Made by a program: the position numbers and the translations under genes. A stretch of 64,000 bases of DNA from Streptomyces iakyrus (lineage in GTDB: Bacteria; Actinomycetota; Actinomycetes; Streptomycetales; Streptomycetaceae): the NCBI RefSeq assembly GCF_000717055.1, contig NZ_JNXI01000003.1:372001-436000 (forward strand). The letters run 5' to 3'. Positions 51,343-58,328 of this stretch are shown here, piece by piece (within the stretch, counting starts at the first letter, position 1; each line of letters opens with the position of its first letter). Below the pieces are notes generated by a model. That model saw only the letters and a program-made list of their open reading frames with translations, was not told the DNA's origin and ran no database searches.

Positions 51343-52557
51343 TCACTCGCGGGGCAGCCGGCCGGCCGGGTGCACCCCCGGCTGGTACTTCGGGAGCCGG
51401 ACGCTGATCTTCATGCCCGCGCCCGCGGCGGTCTCGATGACGAGGCCGTAGTCGTCGCCGTAGACCTGGCGGAGCCGGTCGTCGACGTTGGAGAGGCCGA
51501 TGCCGCCCGAGGGGCTGACCTCGCGGGCGAGGATGCGGCGCAGCAGGCCGGGGTCCATGCCGGCGCCGTCGTCCTCGATGACGACGAGGGCCTCGGCGCC
51601 CGCGTCCTGGGCGGTGATCTGGATGTGGCACTTGCCCGGGGAGACGGCCTTGCCCTCCAGTCCGTGCTTGACGGCGTTCTCGACGAGCGGCTGCAGGCAC
51701 AGGAAGGGCAGGGTCACCGGCAGCACCTCCGGGGCTATCTGGAGGGTGACGGAGAGGCGGTCGCCGAAGCGTGCCCGCACCAGGGCCAGGTAGTGGTCGA
51801 TGGCGTGAAGTTCCTCGGCGAGGGTGGTGAAGTCGCCGTGCCGCCGGAACGAGTAGCGGGTGAAGTCGGCGAACTCCAGCAGCAGCTCGCGGGCGCGCTC
51901 GGGGTCGGTGCGGACGAACGAGGCGATCACCGCGAGCGAGTTGAAGATGAAGTGCGGGGAGATCTGGGCCCGCAGCGCCTTGATCTCGGCCTCGATGAGG
52001 CGGGTGCGGGACTGGTCGAGATCGGCCAGTTCCAGCTGGACCGACACCCAGCGGGCGACCTCGCCGGCGGCCCGGACCAGGACCGCCGACTCGCGCGGCG
52101 CGCAGGCGACGAGGGCGCCGTGCACCCGGTCGTCGACGGTGAGCGGGGCGACGACCGCCCAGCGCACCGAGCAGTCGAGGCTGTCGCAGGTGAGCCGGAA
52201 GGCTTCCCCGCGGCCGGTCTCCAGGGGGCCCGCGAGGCGTTCCATGATCTCGCTGCGGTGGTGGCCGCCGTCGCCGTCCCAGACCAGGACCTGCCTCTGA
52301 TCGGTGAGGCAGAGGGCGTCCGTGCCGAGCAGGGAGCGCAGTTTGCGGGCGGATTTGCGGGCGGTCTCCTCCGTCAGGCCGGCCCGCAGCGGGGGCGCGG
52401 CCAGGGAGGCGGTGTGCAGGGTCTCGAAGGTGGCGTGCTCGACGGGAGTGCCGAGGCCGGCGAGGCTCTTGGCGCGTGCGGTGCGGCGGCCGATCCAGAC
52501 CCCCAGGGCGAGTACCGGGAGCACGGCGACGCACAGACCTGCCAGGAAACCGCTCAT
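51343..52557 (-). CDS. LytS-type sensor histidine kinase, last gene of symporter operon
   Basis: The 404-residue protein has one N-terminal membrane helix (about residues 3-22), a GAF-like cytoplasmic sensor (40-180; ESAVLVRAAGEVARWVSVQLELADLDQSRTRLIEAEIKALRAQ), a His_kinase domain with the phosphorylatable His202 in ISPHFIFNSL, and an ATPase domain with CLQPLVENAVKHGLEG and EDDGAGM. It lacks a substantial extracellular sensor, so it probably detects a cytoplasmic signal or the transporter itself. The LytTR regulator gene is the first of this four-gene operon. Its ATG overlaps the symporter stop by 4 bp. The pair controls transport of an organic acid (inference). Confidence 0.93.
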   Translation of the reverse strand: MSGFLAGLCVAVLPVLALGVWIGRRTARAKSLAGLGTPVEHATFETLHTASLAAPPLRAGLTEETARKSARKLRSLLGTDALCLTDQRQVLVWDGDGGHHRSEIMERLAGPLETGRGEAFRLTCDSLDCSVRWAVVAPLTVDDRVHGALVACAPRESAVLVRAAGEVARWVSVQLELADLDQSRTRLIEAEIKALRAQISPHFIFNSLAVIASFVRTDPERARELLLEFADFTRYSFRRHGDFTTLAEELHAIDHYLALVRARFGDRLSVTLQIAPEVLPVTLPFLCLQPLVENAVKHGLEGKAVSPGKCHIQITAQDAGAEALVVIEDDGAGMDPGLLRRILAREVSPSGGIGLSNVDDRLRQVYGDDYGLVIETAAGAGMKISVRLPKYQPGVHPAGRLPRE

Positions 52558-54269
52558 GCCGGCACCTCCGTGCGCAGTTCCTCGGGCAGGTGGAAGCGGG
52601 CCAGGACCGCGGCGGTGCCGGGCGGGACCCGGCCGGGTGTGGCCAGGGAGACCAGGATCATGGTGAGGAAGCCCAGCGGCACCGACCACAGCGCGGGCCA
52701 GGCGAGCAGGGCGTGCAGGGGAGCGCCCTCGCCCGGGTAGCCCGCCATGGTCGCGGCGACGGCGAGCAGTGCGCAACCGCCGCCGACGAGCATCCCGGCG
52801 GCGGCGCCGGGCGGGGTCAGCCGCCGCCACCAGATACCGAGGACGAGCAGCGGGCAGAACGAGGACGCCGAGACGGCGAAGGCGAGCCCGACGGCGTCGG
52901 CGACCGGCAGCCCGCCGACCAGGACGCTCGCCGCGAGGGGCACGGCCATGGCGAGGACCGTGCCGAGCCGGAAGTGCCGTACGCCCCGGGACGGGAGGAC
53001 GTCCTGGGTGAGGACGCCCGCGACCGCCATGGCCAGCCCGGAGGCCGTGGAGAGGAACGCGGCGAAGGCGCCCCCGGCGACCAGCGCGCCCAGCAGGTCG
53101 CCGCCCACTCCCCCGATCATGCGGTCGGGCAGCAGGAGGACCGCGGCGTCCGGGTCTCCGGTGAGGGTGAGTTCGGGGGCGTAGAGGCGGCCGAGGGCGC
53201 CGTAGACCGGGGGCAGGAGGTAGAAGGCGCCGATCAGGCCGAGGACCGCGACGGTGGTGCGGCGGGCGGCGACGCCATGCGGGCTGGTGTAGAAGCGGAC
53301 CACGACGTGCGGCAGGCCCATGGTGCCGAGGAACGTGGCGAGGATCAGCCCGTACGTGGCGTAGAGCGGGCGTTCCTCGCGGCTGGCGGCCTGGGACGGG
53401 GAGAGGTCTCCGCCGCCGCCGCGCTCGGCCCGGGGCACGGGGGCGCCCGCGGCGAAGGTGAGGCGGGTGCCGCTGTCGATGCGGTGGGTGCCGGCGGGGA
53501 GCTCCAGGCGGGTGCCGTTGTGCGTCCGGCCGTCGACGGTGCCGGTGACCGTGACGGTCAGGGGCCGGTCGAGGGTGAGGTCGACGGTGTCGTCGACCCG
53601 GACGACGCGCTGCTCGCGGAAGGTGGCCGGTTCGTCGAAGGCGTGCCGGGGTGCTCCGTCGCTCTGCCAGGTGAGGACCAGGAAGAGGGCGGGGACGAGC
53701 AGGGCGGTGAGTTTCAGCCAGTACTGGAAGGCCTGCACGAAGGTGATGCTGCGCATGCCGCCGGCGGCGACGGTGGCGGTGACGACGACGGCGACGATCA
53801 CCCCGCCGAGCCAGTCGGGCGCACCGGTCAGCACGGTCAGGGTCAGACCGGCGCCCTGGAGCTGGGGCAGCAGGTACAGCCAGCCGACCCCAACGACGAA
53901 CGCACCGGCCAGGCGCCGCACGGCCTGGGAGGCGAGGCGGGCCTCGGCGAAGTCGGGGAGCGTGTAGGCGCCGGAGCGGCGCAGCGGGGCGGCGACGAAG
54001 AGCAGCAGGACCAGGTAGCCGGCGGTGTAGCCGACCGGGTACCAGAGCATGTCGGGGCCCTGGACCAGGACGAGGCCCGCTATGCCCAGGAAGGAGGCGG
54101 CGGAGAGGTACTCGCCGCTGATGGCGGCGGCGTTGAGGCGGGGTCCGACGGTGCGGGAGGCGACGTAGAAGTCCGAGGTGGTGCGGGAGATGCGCAGGCC
54201 GAAGGCGCCCACCAGGACCGTGGCGACGACGACCAGGGCGACGGCGGGGATGGCGTAGCTGGAGTTCAT
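52554..54269 (-). CDS. Sodium/solute symporter (ActP/MctP-like) with extracellular insertion
   Basis: The 571-residue multi-span protein belongs to the SSS family: RTTSDFYVASRTVGPRLNAAAISGEYLSAASFLGIAGLV, YTAGYLVLLLFVAAPLRRSGAYTLPDFAEARL, and GLPHVVVRFYTSPHGVAARRTTVAVLGLIGAFYL. These match actinobacterial monocarboxylate/acetate transporters. An unusual 100-residue insertion (about 202-300; DEPATFREQRVVRVDDTVDLTLDRPLTVTVTGTVDGR) lies between transmembrane helices 6 and 7 and appears beta-rich. It could be a ligand-binding or regulatory element on the extracellular side. It overlaps the kinase gene by 4 bp and follows the DUF485-like gene by 10 bp. The substrate is unknown. Confidence 0.93.
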   Translation of the reverse strand: MNSSYAIPAVALVVVATVLVGAFGLRISRTTSDFYVASRTVGPRLNAAAISGEYLSAASFLGIAGLVLVQGPDMLWYPVGYTAGYLVLLLFVAAPLRRSGAYTLPDFAEARLASQAVRRLAGAFVVGVGWLYLLPQLQGAGLTLTVLTGAPDWLGGVIVAVVVTATVAAGGMRSITFVQAFQYWLKLTALLVPALFLVLTWQSDGAPRHAFDEPATFREQRVVRVDDTVDLTLDRPLTVTVTGTVDGRTHNGTRLELPAGTHRIDSGTRLTFAAGAPVPRAERGGGGDLSPSQAASREERPLYATYGLILATFLGTMGLPHVVVRFYTSPHGVAARRTTVAVLGLIGAFYLLPPVYGALGRLYAPELTLTGDPDAAVLLLPDRMIGGVGGDLLGALVAGGAFAAFLSTASGLAMAVAGVLTQDVLPSRGVRHFRLGTVLAMAVPLAASVLVGGLPVADAVGLAFAVSASSFCPLLVLGIWWRRLTPPGAAAGMLVGGGCALLAVAATMAGYPGEGAPLHALLAWPALWSVPLGFLTMILVSLATPGRVPPGTAAVLARFHLPEELRTEVPA

Positions 54270-54279
54270 GGGTGGGGCT

Positions 54280-54651
54280 TCAGCGGTCTTCGACGAGGCG
54301 TACGAAGTCGCGCTCGTTGCGCTCCGCGCGGCGGACGTACCAGCGGGCGAGGAGGACCAGGGGGACGTAGAGGCCGAAGCCGAGGACGGCCCACTCCAGG
54401 CGGCGGGCGTCGGGCATCGCCGCGAACAGCAGCGGAAGGGGGCCGACGAGCAGTCCGAGGACGGCGAACACGGCGAGGCCGGCGCGCAGCTGGGTGCGCA
54501 TCAGGGAGCGGACGTAGGTGTGGCCGAGGGTGGTCTGCTCGTCGATCTCGGTGCGCGGGCGGTAGTAGCCGGAGGAGGAGGTCCGGCGAGCCTGCCGGGG
54601 CGGGCCGGTGACGACGACGCGGCGTTCGGTGTGGTCCTGGGGCACCGTCAC
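54280..54651 (-). CDS. DUF485-like small membrane subunit
   Basis: The 123-residue protein begins MTVPQDHTERRVVVTGPPRQ and has two hydrophobic segments (about 58-80: LRAGLAVFAVLGLLVGPLPLLFA; and 91-108: AVLGFGLYVPLVLLARWYV) followed by RRAERNERDFVRLVEDR. In many bacteria a DUF485/YjcH protein precedes an acetate symporter; position and topology match. Its GTG start overlaps the LytTR stop by 4 bp (GTGA), and its own stop lies 10 bp before the symporter start. It may aid symporter assembly or gating (inference). Confidence 0.8.
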   Translation of the reverse strand: MTVPQDHTERRVVVTGPPRQARRTSSSGYYRPRTEIDEQTTLGHTYVRSLMRTQLRAGLAVFAVLGLLVGPLPLLFAAMPDARRLEWAVLGFGLYVPLVLLARWYVRRAERNERDFVRLVEDR

Positions 54652-55397
54652 GGCCTCCTCATGAGCAGGTCGCGCAGTTCGCGCGTGTGGCGCCGGCTGA
54701 CCTGGAGCTCCTCGGAGCCGATGAGGACGCTGACGGTGCCCGCGTCGAGGCGGAGTTCGCCGATGTGGCGCAGGGCGACGAGGTGGCGGCGGTGGATGCG
54801 GACGAAGCCGCGGGTGCGCCAGCGCTCCTCCAGGGTCGACAGCGGGATGCGCACCAGGTGGCTGCCCTTGTCGGTGTACAGGCGTGCGTAGTCGCCCTGG
54901 GCCTCGACGTGGGTGATGTCCTCGACGGCGACGAAGCGGGTCACGCCGCCGAGTTCGACGGGTATGTGGTCCGGGTCGGGTTCGTGCACGGGGATGTGGG
55001 GGGCGGCGCCGCGCAGCTCGGCGGCCCGGCGGACGGCCTCGGCGAGGCGCTCCTTGCGCACGGGTTTGAGGACGTAGTCGACGGCCTTGAGGTCGAAGGC
55101 CTGCACGGCGAAGTCCTCGTGGGCGGTGACGAACACGACGAGCGGCGGCCGGGCGAAGCCGGTGAGCAGCCGGGCGAGGTCGAGGCCGTCGAGGCCGGGC
55201 ATCTGGATGTCGAGGAAGACGACGTCGATGGCCTCGGGGCCGCCCGGGCCGGACTCCAGGGCGCGGTTGATGCGGCGCAGCGCCTCGGTCGCGTCGCCTG
55301 CGCCCTCCGCGCTGCCGATGCGGGGGTCGGCGTGCAGGAGGTAGAGCAGCTCCTCCAGGGAGGGGCGTTCGTCGTCGACAGCGAGGGCGCGCAGCAT
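54648..55397 (-). CDS. LytTR-family response regulator
   Basis: The 249-residue regulator has an N-terminal receiver domain, MLRALAVDDERPSLEELLYLLHADPRIGSAEGAGDATEALRRINRALESGPGGPEAIDVVFLDIQMPGLDG, with phospho-acceptor Asp63 and KPVRK. The C-terminal LytTR DNA-binding domain includes FVAVEDITHVEAQGDYARLYTDKGSHLVRIPLSTLEERWRTRGFVRIHRRHLVALRHIGEL. It is the first gene of the operon with the DUF485-like, symporter and kinase genes. It is divergent from the Lrp/AsnC gene across 56 bp. It probably regulates the operon itself through direct repeats upstream, which I could not pick out with confidence. Confidence 0.93.
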   Translation of the reverse strand: MLRALAVDDERPSLEELLYLLHADPRIGSAEGAGDATEALRRINRALESGPGGPEAIDVVFLDIQMPGLDGLDLARLLTGFARPPLVVFVTAHEDFAVQAFDLKAVDYVLKPVRKERLAEAVRRAAELRGAAPHIPVHEPDPDHIPVELGGVTRFVAVEDITHVEAQGDYARLYTDKGSHLVRIPLSTLEERWRTRGFVRIHRRHLVALRHIGELRLDAGTVSVLIGSEELQVSRRHTRELRDLLMRRP

Positions 55398-55453
55398 GAA
55401 CGTGGAGTGTAGGGGCGATCCCCGCTGTTCGGACACGTGGATACAGTGCCCGC

Positions 55454-55972
55454 ATGAACAGCAGGTCGTCCACGCCGTTCGACGAACTGGACCGGAAGAT
55501 CATCACAGCGTTGATGGCGAACGCGAGGACGTCGTTCGCCGAGATCGGCACGGCGATCGGGCTGTCGGCGACGGCCGTCAAGCGGCGGGTCGACCGGCTG
55601 CGTGAGACGGGCGTGATCACCGGGTTCTCGGCGACGGTGAAGCCGTCGGCGCTGGGCTGGCGCACGGAGGCCTACGTCGAGGTGTACTGCGAGGGCGCCG
55701 CCCCGCCGCGGCGGCTGGCCGAGGTCGTGCGCGACTACCCGGAGATCGCCGCGGCGATGACCGTGACCGGCGGCGCGGACGCGTTGCTGCACGTCCGGGC
55801 GCGGGACGTGGAGCACTTCGAGGAAGTGCTGGAGCGGATCAGGCAGGAGCCGTTCATCCGGAAGACGATCAGTGTGATGGTGCTGTCCCATCTGCTGCCG
55901 GAGAGCCCGGAGGCGGGTGCGAGCCATCCGGCCCCGGAGGGTGCTCCGGGCGGCGCAGCAGACGTGCGCTGA
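55454..55972 (+). CDS. Lrp/AsnC-family transcriptional regulator
   Basis: The 172-residue protein has an N-terminal winged helix, DELDRKIITALMANARTSFAEIGTAIGLSATAVKRRVDRLRETGVITGF, and a C-terminal RAM domain, AYVEVYCEGAAPPRRLAEVVRDYPEIAAAMTVTGGADALLHVRARDVEHFEEVLERI. It lies just before ddaH-rocD, so it likely regulates arginine/ornithine metabolism in response to an amino acid (inference). TACAGT at 55442-55447 lies 6 bp from the ATG with no Shine-Dalgarno, which suggests a leaderless transcript. It is divergent from the LytTR gene. Confidence 0.93.
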   Translation: MNSRSSTPFDELDRKIITALMANARTSFAEIGTAIGLSATAVKRRVDRLRETGVITGFSATVKPSALGWRTEAYVEVYCEGAAPPRRLAEVVRDYPEIAAAMTVTGGADALLHVRARDVEHFEEVLERIRQEPFIRKTISVMVLSHLLPESPEAGASHPAPEGAPGGAADVR

Positions 55973-55995
55973 GCGGCCGGAAGACGCAGCGTTCC

Positions 55996-56030
55996 TGCGC
56001 GAACGCGCAATCTTTGTTTCTTGTCGCGCA
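55996..56030. promoter_or_regulatory. Inverted repeat upstream of ddaH, candidate Lrp site
   Basis: TGCGCGA (55996-56002) and TCGCGCA (56024-56030) form 7-bp perfect arms around a 21-bp AT-richer centre holding AATCTTTGTTTCTTG. The length suits a dimeric or octameric Lrp/AsnC protein. It lies 69 bp upstream of the ddaH GTG and 24 bp past the Lrp stop. Confidence 0.55.
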
Positions 56031-56098
56031 CCTCCGTCAGTTCCTACCGTTGTGTCAATCCCCAGTCACACACCGTGAGGAAGCGGAGGGACCCCTCT

Positions 56099-56929
56099 GT
56101 GCCCGACTCCCGTGTGCCGCGCCGGCGGCGCTACCTCGTCTGCGAACCCAGACACTTCGCCGTGCAGTACGCGATCAACCCGTGGATGCATCCCGACGAA
56201 CCCGTCGATGTGCTCCGCGCCCTGGACCAGTGGCAGGCGCTGGTCGACACCTACCGTGCCCACGGCCATACCGTGGACAGTGTGAAACCCGTTCCCGGCC
56301 TGCCCGACATGGTTTTCGCCGCGAACGCGGCGGTCGTCGTCGACGGCCGCGTCTTCGGCTCGCTCTTCCACGCGCCCGAGCGCCGTCCCGAGTCCGTGCC
56401 GTTCGAGGCGTGGTTCAAGGCGGAGGGCTACGAGGTGTACCACCCCGAGTCGGTGTGCGAGGGCGAGGGCGACCTGGTCCCCGCCGGCCGCTGGATTCTG
56501 GCCGGGACGGGCTTCCGTACGACCCGTCAGGCCCACAGCGAGGTGCAGGAGTACTTCGGTACGCCGGTGATCAGCCTGACGCTGGTGGATCCGTACTTCT
56601 ACCACCTGGACACGGCGCTGTTCGTCCTCGACGACGGACCCGACGGCAACATCGTCTACTACCCCGAGGCGTTCTCGCCGGGCAGCCGTGAGGTGCTGGC
56701 CCGGCTGTACCCGGACGCGGTGCTCGCCACCCGCGAGGACGCGATGGCGTTCGGGCTCAACTCCGTCTCCGACGGGCGCCACGTGTTCATCTCACCGGGG
56801 GCCACGGGCCTGGCCGAACAGCTGGCCGGCCGTGGCTACGTCCCCGTCCCCGTCGACCTGTCCGAGTTCCAGAAGGCGGGTGGCGGCATCAAGTGCTGCA
56901 CCCAGGAGATCCGGGAGATCCGCTCATGA
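56099..56929 (+). CDS. ddaH: Dimethylargininase / arginine deiminase-family enzyme
   Basis: The 276-residue enzyme converts N-omega-methylated arginine to citrulline plus methylamine or dimethylamine. It carries the pentein-fold motifs: FAVQYAINPWMHPDEP, PGLPDMVFAANAAVVVDG, CEGEGDLVP (residues 120-128), YHLDTALFVL with catalytic His169, and GGIKCCTQEI with the nucleophile Cys266/267. The GTG start is preceded by GCGGAGGG at 56083-56090. The stop overlaps the rocD start by 4 bp. Together with rocD it handles arginine-derived carbon and nitrogen; a generic arginine deiminase or dimethylargininase specificity is not resolved by sequence alone. Confidence 0.93.
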   Translation: MPDSRVPRRRRYLVCEPRHFAVQYAINPWMHPDEPVDVLRALDQWQALVDTYRAHGHTVDSVKPVPGLPDMVFAANAAVVVDGRVFGSLFHAPERRPESVPFEAWFKAEGYEVYHPESVCEGEGDLVPAGRWILAGTGFRTTRQAHSEVQEYFGTPVISLTLVDPYFYHLDTALFVLDDGPDGNIVYYPEAFSPGSREVLARLYPDAVLATREDAMAFGLNSVSDGRHVFISPGATGLAEQLAGRGYVPVPVDLSEFQKAGGGIKCCTQEIREIRS

Positions 56930-58179
56930 CCGCACCCGTCCGCACCGAGGACTCTCAGGGGGCCCGCGGCTCGCGGGAGACCCGTGGCTCGCAGGAGCTG
57001 ATCCGCGCGGAGGAGCCGGTCCTCGCGCACAACTACCACCCGCTGCCGGTGGTCGTCGCGCGTGCCGAGGGCACCTGGGTGGAGGACGTGGAGGGGCGGC
57101 GCTACCTCGACATGCTCGCCGGCTACTCGGCCCTCAACTTCGGCCACCGGCACCCGGCGCTGATCGAGGCGGCGCACCGTCAGCTGGACCGGCTGACGCT
57201 CACCTCGCGCGCCTTCCACAACGACCGGCTCGCCGAATTCGCGGAGCGGCTGGCCGCGCTGACCGGCATGGACATGGTGCTGCCCATGAACACCGGTGCG
57301 GAGGCGGTGGAGAGCGGGGTGAAGGTGGCCCGCAAGTGGGCCTACGACGTCAAGGGCGTCCCGGACGGCCGGGCCACGATCGTGGTCGCGGCGGACAACT
57401 TCCACGGCCGTACGACGACGATCGTCAGCTTCTCCACCGACGAGACGGCCCGGGCGGGCTTCGGGCCCTTCACCCCGGGTTTCCGGGTGGTGCCGTACAA
57501 CGACCTGGCCGCGATGGAGGCCGCGGTCGACGAGACGACGGCCGCGGTGCTGATCGAGCCGATCCAGGGCGAGGCGGGGGTGATCATCCCCGACGACGGC
57601 TATCTGGCCGGGGTGCGGGAGCTGACCCGCCGCAAGGGCTGCCTGTTCATCGCCGACGAGATCCAGTCCGGGCTCGGCCGCACGGGCCGCACGCTGGCGG
57701 TCGAGCACGAGCCGGTGGTGCCGGACGTGCTGCTGCTGGGCAAGGCGCTGGGCGGCGGCATCGTGCCGGTGTCGGCGGTGGTCGGGCGCCGGGAGGTGCT
57801 CGGGGTGCTGCACCCGGGTGAGCACGGCTCGACGTTCGGCGGGAATCCGCTGGCGGCCGCCGTCGGTACGGCGGTGGTGGAGCTGCTGGAGACGGGCGAG
57901 TTCCAGCGCCGGGCGGCGGAGCTGGGCGTGATCCTGCGTGACGGTCTGACGGGGCTGGTCGGCAAGGGCGTCGTCGGCTTCCGCTCGCGCGGCCTGTGGG
58001 CGGGCGTCGACGTCGACCCCGCGCTCGGCACCGGCCGCGAGATCAGCGAACGCCTGATGCGCGAGGGAGTCCTGGCGAAGGACACCCACGGCTCCACGAT
58101 CCGCCTGGCACCTCCGCTCACCATCACGGGCGAGGAGCTGACCGGAGCTCTCGCGGCGCTGGAGAAGGCACTGGGGTAA
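56926..58179 (+). CDS. rocD: Ornithine-oxo-acid aminotransferase
   Basis: The 417-residue PLP enzyme converts ornithine and 2-oxoglutarate to glutamate semialdehyde and glutamate. The active-site Lys is Lys273 in LLGKALGGG. Other motifs include GAEAVESGVKVARKWAY, PIQGEAGVIIPDDGYLAGVRELTRRKGCLFIADEIQSGLGRTG and HGSTFGGNPLAAAVG. It starts with ATG overlapping the ddaH stop, indicating translational coupling. The N-terminal extension (residues 1-25) contains the small repeat GSRETRGSQE. A terminator is not obvious in the 149 bp before the SpoIIE gene. Confidence 0.96.
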   Translation: MTAPVRTEDSQGARGSRETRGSQELIRAEEPVLAHNYHPLPVVVARAEGTWVEDVEGRRYLDMLAGYSALNFGHRHPALIEAAHRQLDRLTLTSRAFHNDRLAEFAERLAALTGMDMVLPMNTGAEAVESGVKVARKWAYDVKGVPDGRATIVVAADNFHGRTTTIVSFSTDETARAGFGPFTPGFRVVPYNDLAAMEAAVDETTAAVLIEPIQGEAGVIIPDDGYLAGVRELTRRKGCLFIADEIQSGLGRTGRTLAVEHEPVVPDVLLLGKALGGGIVPVSAVVGRREVLGVLHPGEHGSTFGGNPLAAAVGTAVVELLETGEFQRRAAELGVILRDGLTGLVGKGVVGFRSRGLWAGVDVDPALGTGREISERLMREGVLAKDTHGSTIRLAPPLTITGEELTGALAALEKALG

Positions 58180-58328
58180 GGGCACCCGGTCGCGGGGGCG
58201 GCGGGCTCGACGTGGGCCGGCCGCCCCCTTCTCCCCGACCGGCCCTGCACAAGCCGCCCGCTCTCGCCGGAAGGGTGAAGATTGGGGCAAGAGGTGGTAG
58301 ACCACTCTCAGCGACAGAGAGGTCGGCC

